Shown: in pieces, positions 14,259 through 20,801 of the stretch
Layout of the letters: each line of letters opens with the position of its first letter
Numbering within the stretch: the first letter of the stretch is position 1
Source: a virus
DNA: 29,538 bases
Virus record (IMG/VR): IMGVR_UViG_3300044714_000110
Location: 1-29,538 of that record
Strand: one strand, 5' to 3'
Translations under genes and position numbers: made by a program
The notes under the pieces: generated by a model
What the model was told of the DNA's origin: nothing
Database searches by the model: none
What the model saw: the letters and a program-made list of their open reading frames with translations, nothing else

Positions 14259-15827
14259 ATGGCTGAGAAGTGGCAAGAGTTTCTTCAACTGACAAAGTAC
14301 GACCCGTTCACCGGGGAGTTTGAAGCCACAGCCATCAAGGGCGGTGTTCCCGACCGTGCCAAAGAACGTCTCGACTATCTCCGCTCCAAACCCAATTTTG
14401 AAAAGGTCATTGCGTCACAGTCCGCTGCCTCTGGTGGCGAGAACCTGTTTCCTGTCCGGCTCCAGCACGACGTGAAGAAGCCCGTCGGTCTTATCAAAGC
14501 TGTTGAGTGGAAGGACGATGTACAGGAGCTGAAGGTCAACGGCTTGGCTGTTGATCCGATCACAAAAGAACTAATGCGTATGCGCGTCTTGACCGGAGTC
14601 TCCATCGGAGGAGCCTACGTTGAGAAGCGGTTGAACCCGAAGGATGGTATCACCGACTACGTTGCGGACCCGGCTGAAATCTCGCTCGTGGATCGCCCTT
14701 GCTTGCCGCAGGCTACATTCTCGATGGTAAAGGACGCCAGCGGAGCGCTGGAACTTTGCAAGTTCGCGAGCGACAGCGAGAGCACGTCCGCCGATGAACT
14801 CATCGCTAAATACTTTCCGAAGGACAAGCAGACCGAAGAATTGACCGCGAAACTCGCCATTCTCCAGAAGAGTGTGGACGATTTGATCGCGTTGCAGAAG
14901 GCCGCGAGCGAATGCAAGTGCTCCGCGGACGGTCCTTGCTCATGCGGCAAGTGTGCCTGCAAAGCATGTGAGACGTGCGCGAAGCGCGACTTCAGCGATG
15001 ACGAGCGCAAAAAATTGACTGAGTCTGGTGCCGCGATGCCCGGTGGTAGGTATCCAATCAAAACAGAGCAGGATCTGAAGAACGCCATCCAAGCCATCGG
15101 TCGCGCCAAGGATCGCGCAGCGACAATCGCACACATTAAGGACCGGGCAAAAGCACTCGGCCTATCAAGTTTGATTCCAGAAAGCTGGGAGAAGGTCGAA
15201 AAAGCTGACTTCCAGAACACTAATCCAGAGGTCACCATGAAGACACAAGTTCCCGAAGAGTTGCAGAAAGCGTACAAGGCAGCGACCGATCACATTATGG
15301 ACTGCCACAAAACCGCGACTGCGCAACATGCAGAACGCTGCGCCAAGTCTGCCGATCACATGAATGCTGTCCACGGACACCTTGCTGCAATGCACAAGGC
15401 ACTCACTGGTGAAGACCTCACCGTTCCCATGGAAACCACCAAAGCTGACGCCTCAGGCGATCTGAAGAAGGAAGACAAGAAGGACGTGCCCGTCTCCGAT
15501 GAGCGCATTGCCGAGATTGTCGCCCAGACCCTGAACAAGGCACTGGGTATCGAGGAAGAGAAAAAGCAGGAGCCAGTGACGCTCGAAGAGCGCATCGCGA
15601 AGGCGGTGGGCTCGGCTCTGGAGCCTCTTCTGAAGAAGGCCGATCCTGCCCGCAGCAAGCCTCGCTTCGTCGATGGCAGCAACAAGGAAGAAAAGGCGTT
15701 GACGTCTGAGGACGCTAACAAGCTGGCGAAGAGCATCACCGCTGGCAGCCGCGAAGAGAAGGAAGCTTCGATCCTCGCATTGTTCAAAGATTCGGCCCGC
15801 ACGCAAGCCGAGCAGATGACGAACTAA
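14259..15827 (+). CDS. Prohead protease fused to scaffold, with Cys-rich cluster
   Basis: A 522-residue protein with several parts. Residues about 1-160 look like a U35/XkdF-type prohead protease: VRLQHD (His70), MRVLTGVSIGGAYVE (Ser115) and EISLVDRPCLP (140-150). Residues 219-240 hold eight Cys in 22 positions with mostly Cys-x-Cys spacing, like a metallothionein. Residues about 243-310 (SGAAMPGGRYPIKTEQDLKN to SLIPESW) match the small DUF6582-like domain seen in phage protease/scaffold proteins. The rest (about 327-522) is helical, charged and Lys/Glu-rich, fitting a scaffold. It would build and then clear the prohead interior, cutting itself and perhaps the capsid. It lies right before the capsid gene. 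Confidence 0.88.
   Translation: MAEKWQEFLQLTKYDPFTGEFEATAIKGGVPDRAKERLDYLRSKPNFEKVIASQSAASGGENLFPVRLQHDVKKPVGLIKAVEWKDDVQELKVNGLAVDPITKELMRMRVLTGVSIGGAYVEKRLNPKDGITDYVADPAEISLVDRPCLPQATFSMVKDASGALELCKFASDSESTSADELIAKYFPKDKQTEELTAKLAILQKSVDDLIALQKAASECKCSADGPCSCGKCACKACETCAKRDFSDDERKKLTESGAAMPGGRYPIKTEQDLKNAIQAIGRAKDRAATIAHIKDRAKALGLSSLIPESWEKVEKADFQNTNPEVTMKTQVPEELQKAYKAATDHIMDCHKTATAQHAERCAKSADHMNAVHGHLAAMHKALTGEDLTVPMETTKADASGDLKKEDKKDVPVSDERIAEIVAQTLNKALGIEEEKKQEPVTLEERIAKAVGSALEPLLKKADPARSKPRFVDGSNKEEKALTSEDANKLAKSITAGSREEKEASILALFKDSARTQAEQMTN
15237..15827 (+). CDS. Possible nested in-frame scaffold protein
   Basis: Met327 of the protease fusion (ATG 15237) is preceded by AGAGGT (15227-15232), four bases away. 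Starting there would yield a 196-residue scaffold without the protease, as in lambda C/Nu3. The fragment begins exactly where the conserved small domain ends and is charged and helical. The internal start is inferred from the ribosome-binding site and the known arrangement. Confidence 0.45.
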   Translation: MKTQVPEELQKAYKAATDHIMDCHKTATAQHAERCAKSADHMNAVHGHLAAMHKALTGEDLTVPMETTKADASGDLKKEDKKDVPVSDERIAEIVAQTLNKALGIEEEKKQEPVTLEERIAKAVGSALEPLLKKADPARSKPRFVDGSNKEEKALTSEDANKLAKSITAGSREEKEASILALFKDSARTQAEQMTN

Positions 15828-15842
15828 GTCGGACTCGATCTG

Positions 15843-15877
15843 ACTTCGCAAACGATTTTGTAGGGGAGATATAAAAC
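15843..15877 (+). promoter_or_regulatory. Leader element before capsid gene
   Basis: ACTTCGCAAAC (15843-15853) and TTTTGTAGGGGAG (15856-15868) before ATG 15878; GGGGAG is nine bases from the start. It aligns best with the portal leader (CTTTGCAAAC and TTAGTAGGA). Confidence 0.45.
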
Positions 15878-17485
15878 ATGCTCAGTTCAGGACTTTCACT
15901 CCGCGCTCTGTTCGAGAAGAACGGCTTGCGCAAGAACGCCGAATCTGCTTCGGGTCAGACGATTTTCTCAGCCCTCGGGTTGAACGCCGTCAACCTCGAA
16001 ACGCAGGCGAAGTCGCTCATTCCGTACAACGCCCCGTTCTACAACAGCACTCCTCGCGTCACTTCTGACGTGGGTGGCTTGACGGTTCAGTGGAAGGCCG
16101 TGCTCGCGGCTTCTGCCGGGTTCATCACCCTGCCTGAGTCCGAGCGTAACCAAGCAGCTTCGTTGCTTGAGCGCGACTACAGCGCACCTTTCAAGTCGAG
16201 CGGCGTGGACGTTGACGTTTCGATGTTCGCCCAGGAAACTGGACGCGAGTTCCAAGACAACCTTGGCTTCGCCCAGTTCTCCGCGCTCCAGATGTTCCTC
16301 CGTGCTCAGGACCAACAGCTCCTGTGCGACGGCAACTCTGGAACTTCCGGTAACGGGTATGAGCTTGGCACCACGCCGACTCCGACCGTCGCGTTGGTCC
16401 TGAACAGCACTGTGCAGGGCAGCATTCCCGCCAGCACTCACGTGTCTGTCCGTATCGTCGCATTGACCCCGTTCGGTCTGCGCGCCCAGAAGGACCCATT
16501 TGTCAACCCGCTGAACGGCACTGGCTTGACGCCTCAGTTGTCTGCCGTCAGCATGACGGGTGACACAATCACTGCCTCCGGTGGAACGGCTGCTGTCTCG
16601 GCTTCGTCCAACGTTGTTGAGACCGACAGCACGCACCAGACGGTTCAGGTTTCGTATGACGCTCCGTTCGGCGCGGTCGCTTTCGCTGTCTACGTTGACT
16701 CCGAGGACACCAGCTCGCCGCCAGCCGCTGACGCTTTCTTCGCTGGTATTTTCAACGGCGAGTCTTGCTACATCACGGCGCTGCCTTCCGACAGCAACCA
16801 GCCCGCATCCGCAACTGGTCTGAACGTTGACTACAGCTACGACGTGAATGCCGTTGACTCCTACTTCGCGTGGGCGGTCAACTGGTCGTCTCAGGGCGAG
16901 TCTGCCACGGGCGACTACGCTGCGTTCCAGTCGTATGTTGCAGACCAAGGTGGAAGCACCCTCACTGCGGTGGGCGATGGCTCCATCCAAGAGTTCACTG
17001 ATGCAGCCGACTACCTGTACAACAACTATAAGTCGGCTCCTGATCGCATCCTGATTGCATCACAGACCGTCAGCGGAACCTCGCTGAAGGCTGAGATTCA
17101 GAAGGCGATGTTGAGCGGTTCTGAGGGCTTCGGCAACTCGTCCGCGTCACGCATTATCTTCGAATCGAAGGATGGCGAGATCAAGGGTGGCACCAAGCAG
17201 CTTGCTTACGAGTGGCCTTACAGCTACGACGGCATCAGCAAGGTCATCACCATCGAAGTCATGCCCTGGTTGCAACCCGGCATGATCGTCTTCCAGACGA
17301 CTCAGAACCCCTATCCGCAGGCTGCCGGACGCATCCCCGCTGCATGGGAAGTCCACGCGCTTCTGGATACGTTCTCAATCGTGTGGCCGATCCGCAAGTT
17401 GCAGCGCGAACTCGGTGTGTACAACTTCACCGCAACGAAGTCGTACCTGCCGCACGTCGCTGCCGCGTTGCAAAACGTCGGATAA
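15878..17485 (+). CDS. Major capsid protein with insertion domain
   Basis: A 535-residue HK97-fold capsid candidate, long for the family. The N-terminal 150 residues (a delta-like part with AKSLIPYNAPFYNSTPRVT and QWKAVLAASAGFITLPE) and the C-terminal 210 residues (LYNNYKSAPDRILIASQTV, ending in LGVYNFTATKSYLPHVAA) surround a beta-rich insertion at about 165-305. The insertion has VRIVALTPFGL and QVSYDAPFGAVAFAVYVD, like an immunoglobulin- or Fn3-type domain displayed on capsids. Place (after protease-scaffold, before connectors), length and the strong hairpin after it support the call. The leader before it suggests high expression. Confidence 0.93.
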   Translation: MLSSGLSLRALFEKNGLRKNAESASGQTIFSALGLNAVNLETQAKSLIPYNAPFYNSTPRVTSDVGGLTVQWKAVLAASAGFITLPESERNQAASLLERDYSAPFKSSGVDVDVSMFAQETGREFQDNLGFAQFSALQMFLRAQDQQLLCDGNSGTSGNGYELGTTPTPTVALVLNSTVQGSIPASTHVSVRIVALTPFGLRAQKDPFVNPLNGTGLTPQLSAVSMTGDTITASGGTAAVSASSNVVETDSTHQTVQVSYDAPFGAVAFAVYVDSEDTSSPPAADAFFAGIFNGESCYITALPSDSNQPASATGLNVDYSYDVNAVDSYFAWAVNWSSQGESATGDYAAFQSYVADQGGSTLTAVGDGSIQEFTDAADYLYNNYKSAPDRILIASQTVSGTSLKAEIQKAMLSGSEGFGNSSASRIIFESKDGEIKGGTKQLAYEWPYSYDGISKVITIEVMPWLQPGMIVFQTTQNPYPQAAGRIPAAWEVHALLDTFSIVWPIRKLQRELGVYNFTATKSYLPHVAAALQNVG

Positions 17486-17521
17486 GACGGAACGGTTTCA
17501 TCAGACGGTTATCCCCAGATC

Positions 17522-17560
17522 AAGGGTCGGATCAAAACAGATCCGGCCCTTTTCATTTTT
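17522..17560 (+). terminator. Strong intrinsic terminator after capsid gene
   Basis: A 12-bp stem, AAGGGTCGGATC (17522-17533) with GATCCGGCCCTT (17540-17551), has one G-U pair, an AAAACA loop and a T-rich tail ending TTCATTTTT. It would end or lower transcription after the capsid gene, separating high capsid expression from the connectors. Confidence 0.85.
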
Positions 17561-17568
17561 GAGGAATC

Positions 17569-18156
17569 ATGGAAACGAATCCTACAGAGCAATTGAGTAC
17601 GGTGGCCCTCGTCAAGGCGGAGTTCGCGAGCGGCCTCGACACGTCTGTTGCCGACTCTGACATTCAGGAATACATAGACGACCTCAGCCAAGACTGGCTT
17701 GAGCGTTGTGGCGTGTACTCGCTTAGCACGCTTTACGAACTCACCGAAACTTACGACGGCTCGGGTAGCAACTCGCTTCCGCTTCGCCAGTATTACCAGT
17801 CGATCTCGACTGTAGCAATCGGTGTCCGCACTATTCCGCAGAGTACATCCGTGAACCAGTGCGGATGGGTTCTCGATAGCGCGAACGGTAGATTCCTGCG
17901 TCTGCGGGGATATATGGGCTTCCTGCGTGGAGTCCAGAACATCACAGTGACCGGGCAGGCCGGGAACGACGGCATTCCCGGTGACGTGCAACGTGCGTTT
18001 ACTCGCCACTGCGCTATTGAGTTCAAGCGGAAGGACAGCATCAACGTCAAGTCGCTCAGTCTTTCGAGCGGTGGCACCACCACTTACTTGACCAATGATG
18101 AGCTACCTCCCGACATTCAGCGTGTGATTCGAAATCATTCGAGACTGGGAATGTAA
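17569..18156 (+). CDS. Head-tail connector, HK97 gp6-like
   Basis: A 195-residue protein with the gp6-like layout: an N-terminal helical region (TVALVKAEFASGL, then DIQEYIDDLSQDWLERCGV), a beta part with YYQSISTVAIGVRT and a C-terminal helix (DVQRAFTRHCAIEFKRKDS). Such connectors form a ring under the portal and receive the next connector or tail. It begins the head-tail joining group with GAGGAA before its ATG, just after the terminator, and is followed by the gp10-like gene six bases later. Confidence 0.8.
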   Translation: METNPTEQLSTVALVKAEFASGLDTSVADSDIQEYIDDLSQDWLERCGVYSLSTLYELTETYDGSGSNSLPLRQYYQSISTVAIGVRTIPQSTSVNQCGWVLDSANGRFLRLRGYMGFLRGVQNITVTGQAGNDGIPGDVQRAFTRHCAIEFKRKDSINVKSLSLSSGGTTTYLTNDELPPDIQRVIRNHSRLGM

Positions 18157-18161
18157 GCGTC

Positions 18162-18650
18162 ATGATCGCTGTACAGCACAACATTGATAGCTTCGCGGGC
18201 CAGATGCGTGCCCGTGCTGCCGTGCTCTCGCAGCGATTGATAGCTTCGATCAACGATCTTTCGATCAAGCTGCAGCAGCGCATCTTAAGCCGCCCTGGTA
18301 GCCCTGCGAGTGCTTCTCACCGGAGGAAAGGATGGCTCGCCAACTCGGTGCGGCCTATTCCCGCCGAGGCTGCGGGAGGAGTCGTCTCCGGTGGCGTTCA
18401 AGGCGCTGGTGGCGACGCGTGGTACGGCAGACTTTTTGAAGACGGTACGACCAGTGCATACGAGATCATGGCTCGCAACAAAAAGGCGATGATGCTCGCT
18501 TTGCACGGGGACCAGATGATCCTGCGCAAAGTGATCCATCCGGCTTTCGACAGCAGCAAGTTGGCATTCATGTCGCCCGCGCTGAAGGATATGGAAGCCG
18601 AGATCACAGCAGAGATTCAGGCAGTGACAATGGAGACGTTACGTGGCTAA
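18162..18650 (+). CDS. HK97 gp10-like head-tail/tail component
   Basis: A 162-residue protein. WYGRLFEDGTTSAYEIMARN (residues about 87-106), then LRKVIHPAF and a C-terminal helix, follows the HK97 gp10 pattern (Tyr, Glu-x-Gly-Thr, Ile near Lys, then His-Pro). The N-terminal half is helical, with a Ser/Arg/Gly-rich patch (SRPGSPASASHRRKGW). gp10-like proteins help join head and tail. It overlaps the next gene by eight bases. Confidence 0.82.
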   Translation: MIAVQHNIDSFAGQMRARAAVLSQRLIASINDLSIKLQQRILSRPGSPASASHRRKGWLANSVRPIPAEAAGGVVSGGVQGAGGDAWYGRLFEDGTTSAYEIMARNKKAMMLALHGDQMILRKVIHPAFDSSKLAFMSPALKDMEAEITAEIQAVTMETLRG

Positions 18651-19128
18651 AGCACCCAGGGAACAAGTTTTCGCCGCTCTGTACCAGCTATTGCTTACCG
18701 GAGACTATCCATTCGAGATAGTGAATGAAGGGCAGGGACGGCTGATGCGCCAGTGGGACCAGTTCCCATCGGCGAATCAGCCCGCTCTCTATCTTCAGGA
18801 AGGTCCGCAGAAGGCGGAACAGAACACCCCTGGTGGGGCGCTGGGTTTGAATCGTTGGCTCTACACTGCGAAGGCTTGGTTTCTCTTCCGTCGCGACGCC
18901 GCCGTACTTCCAGCTACTGTGTACAACCAGATTCTTGACGCCGTCGATGCCGTGATTGTCCCTCCTGCGCTCCCCGGCCAGAAGCAGACTCTTGCAGCAC
19001 AGAATGGTGGCAAGCCGCTCGTGACCAACGTCCGCGTAACTGAGGCCATGTGGGACGAGGGAACTCTCGATCCAGTTGTGGGCCAGGTAATAGTCATGGT
19101 GGGCCTTGAAATCCTGACGAGCAATTAA
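18643..19128 (+). CDS. Tail terminator-like protein
   Basis: A 161-residue protein starting at GTG 18643, within the end of the gp10-like gene, with GGAG upstream. Order (gp6, gp10, this, major tail protein) matches the tail terminator or tail completion position of siphophages. The sequence has an N-terminal helix (PREQVFAALYQLLL), a beta part with RWLYTAKAWFLFRR and a C-terminal strand VVGQVIVMVGLEIL, consistent with the small alpha/beta fold of the family. It would cap the tail tube at the head end. The assignment rests more on order than on sequence. Confidence 0.72.
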   Translation: MAKAPREQVFAALYQLLLTGDYPFEIVNEGQGRLMRQWDQFPSANQPALYLQEGPQKAEQNTPGGALGLNRWLYTAKAWFLFRRDAAVLPATVYNQILDAVDAVIVPPALPGQKQTLAAQNGGKPLVTNVRVTEAMWDEGTLDPVVGQVIVMVGLEILTSN

Positions 19129-19131
19129 CCG

Positions 19132-19164
19132 ACTTCGGCTCGCCTTTATAGAGGTAAACGCAAA
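19132..19164 (+). promoter_or_regulatory. Leader element before major tail gene
   Basis: ACTTCG (19132-19137), then CGCCTTTATAGAGGTAAACG before ATG 19165. It aligns with the protease leader: both have ACTTCG, a CC-TTTA run, TAGAG and AAAC in the same order. GAGG is ten bases from the start. Confidence 0.45.
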
Positions 19165-19965
19165 ATGTCCAGCTCCGCGATGCAACTCGTAGACTCGTTT
19201 GCCATTGGGAACATTTTCATCAATCCCAACAGCGGTCTACTCCCGGCGAATCCGACGCCGTTCGAACTCAAGACGATCTCCGAAATTTCGCTCGACTACA
19301 AGGGCAAGAACGTGGCCCTGCGTGGACAGTATCTCGTCCCGGTCGATGCGCGTATTGCCGACGTGGAATTCACGGGCAAGTTCACCATCGGAACCTCCAG
19401 CCTCAACCAATTGAACAACCTGCTGTTCGCCGGAACGCTGAACACGGCGGTTGTGGACAACATCGTTCCAGATGAAGCAGCGACTCCAGCCGAGGCCGGC
19501 AGTCCTCCATCTGGCCTGTTTCTCTATCAGGTCGCTGGCCACGCCTCCTTCGTGGAAGACTTGGGCGTATCAGCGCAGGCGAGCTCGGCTCAGTTCGAGC
19601 GGGTCGCGACTTCTGAGGACGTGATTCAGGCGGGTCAGTATTACGTCGATGACGAAGGCAACTACAGTTTCTTCGACGATACACCAGTCTTCATTTCATA
19701 TGTCAACACCGTCGACACAGGCGCATCTCTGTCGATCCCGAACAACCTGCAAGGCCAGTCGCCACAATTTGAGTTTGCCGCTTGGATTCCGGCCTCCGCA
19801 GGAGCCACCGCTGGTTACAACGGCTACCGTTTCTTCGCGTGCCGTGCGACAAGCTGTAAGCTTCTGGCTGGCAAGAACAACGACTTCAACAAGTGGGAAG
19901 TAGACTTCTCAGTTTACTGCCCAGTGAACGCGCAAGTTGGCGAGCTGATCCAGACCGTCATCTAA
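19165..19965 (+). CDS. Major tail (tube) protein
   Basis: A 266-residue beta-rich protein in the place of the tube protein, after the tail terminator and before the chaperones. Features: FELKTISEISLDYKGKNV, then GKFTIGTSSLNQLNNLL, and a late FEFAAWIPASAG with CRATSCKL and NKWEVDFSVYCP, the beta-strand pattern of tube proteins of the lambda V/GTA type. Many copies stack to form the tail tube. High expression is suggested by the leader before it and by a hairpin after it. Confidence 0.85.
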   Translation: MSSSAMQLVDSFAIGNIFINPNSGLLPANPTPFELKTISEISLDYKGKNVALRGQYLVPVDARIADVEFTGKFTIGTSSLNQLNNLLFAGTLNTAVVDNIVPDEAATPAEAGSPPSGLFLYQVAGHASFVEDLGVSAQASSAQFERVATSEDVIQAGQYYVDDEGNYSFFDDTPVFISYVNTVDTGASLSIPNNLQGQSPQFEFAAWIPASAGATAGYNGYRFFACRATSCKLLAGKNNDFNKWEVDFSVYCPVNAQVGELIQTVI

Positions 19966-19983
19966 GATTCACCAACGAGTAAT

Positions 19984-20020
19984 GGGAGTCTCGCCCGAGA
20001 CTCCCAGCAGTATTAATTCT
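19984..20020 (+). terminator. Hairpin after major tail gene
   Basis: GGGAGTCTC (19984-19992), a four-base loop GCCC and GAGACTCCC (19997-20005) make a perfect 9-bp stem, followed by AGCAGTATTAATTCTT rather than a clean T-run. It may be a weak terminator or a 3'-end stabiliser, as after the capsid gene. Confidence 0.6.
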
Positions 20021-20085
20021 TCACGCGGCCTTCGCACTCTGCGGACGCCCAATCGTTCTGAAAAATCCCAATCAAAGGAAACACC

Positions 20086-20415
20086 ATGTTTGGATCTGAC
20101 AAAAAGAAAATCCCCGTCAAGCCGACTCAGTTCGTCGTGACCATCGCAGGGCAAGAATACCGATTCGGTGCTCTATCTCAAAGGGAGATGGAGAAGTTCG
20201 TCAGCGAAGAACTCGCCGTCAAAACCGACCCAGCGAAGCTCAAGGCCGTGTGGCAACAGGTTGTCGCCACCGCTTTCAGCAAAGGTGGCAACGACACCAC
20301 TGTTGAAGACCTCGCGGAGTTGGACGTGCCCCTGTTCAACGCTTTGTTTCAAGCCATCATGAATGCACACCACATGAAGCTTGAGTCGAAGTTGGGGGAA
20401 GCGAAACCTCTTTAA
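20086..20415 (+). CDS. Tail assembly chaperone (lambda G-like)
   Basis: A 109-residue protein located between major tail protein and tape measure, the place of lambda gpG. It has a helical C-terminal half (AVWQQVVATAFSKGG, VEDLAELDVPLFNALFQAIM) and a beta start (TQFVVTIAGQEYRFG). Near its end is a GGGGG run and the next frame is open without a stop, so part of its ribosomes probably shift by -1 to make a longer G-T-like product. The chaperones coat the tape measure during tail assembly and are lost from the mature tail. Confidence 0.85.
   Translation: MFGSDKKKIPVKPTQFVVTIAGQEYRFGALSQREMEKFVSEELAVKTDPAKLKAVWQQVVATAFSKGGNDTTVEDLAELDVPLFNALFQAIMNAHHMKLESKLGEAKPL
20394..20400 (+). other. Candidate -1 frameshift slip site (G GGG GAA)
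   Basis: In the reading TTG GGG GAA, the heptamer G GGG GAA lies at 20394-20400. The -1 frame is open from 20385 to 20801, across this site, and reads TSLTEWLRLMRGRLATECGY without interruption. Slipping on GGG at 20395-20397 would give a product of 104 + 134 = 238 residues. Position and order match the lambda G/GT shift (GGGAAAG). Confidence 0.65.
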
Positions 20416-20432
20416 CCGAGTGGCTGCGGTTG

Positions 20433-20801
20433 ATGAGGGGAAGATTGGCCACCGAGTGCGGCTACTCGCAGGAGTACATCGACCAGATGGAATTCCTCGA
20501 CGTGCAGAAGATGGCGGAATACTGGGCGATTGAACCACCGCTCGCATACATGTACTTCGCCGCCCACTTCAAGCGTAAGGAGAAAACTGCGCAGGGCATG
20601 AACATCATCCCGAACACTGGTGGATCGAAGCCGTGGCACCAGCAGCCCGCGCATATCAAGCAGGCGATTATCGGTCACTACATGGCCGCGAACCCCGGTA
20701 AGACGGCAGAGGATTTTGAGCTGGAACGTGCGGCTCAGCAGAAGGCGCGTTACGCCGCACGGCTGCAAGAAGAACGCAAGAAGAAGCAGGCAACTCATTG
20801 A
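20433..20801 (+). CDS. T-part of the G-T tail chaperone fusion
   Basis: In the -1 frame relative to the G-like gene. The conventional ATG at 20433 has no clear Shine-Dalgarno and would begin inside a conserved-looking helix (TEWLRLMRGRLATECGY), so expression mainly by frameshift from the upstream gene is favoured. The rest has MAEYWAIEPPLAYMYFAAHF and a charged C-terminal helix (QQKARYAARLQEERKKKQ). In lambda the T-part links the chaperone to the tube protein. The stop overlaps the tape measure start. Confidence 0.78.
   Translation: MRGRLATECGYSQEYIDQMEFLDVQKMAEYWAIEPPLAYMYFAAHFKRKEKTAQGMNIIPNTGGSKPWHQQPAHIKQAIIGHYMAANPGKTAEDFELERAAQQKARYAARLQEERKKKQATH

Noticed and set aside
15968-16990. 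340-codon leftward open frame
   Set aside because: Antisense to the major capsid gene; Arg/Val/Gly-rich, no recognisable domain.
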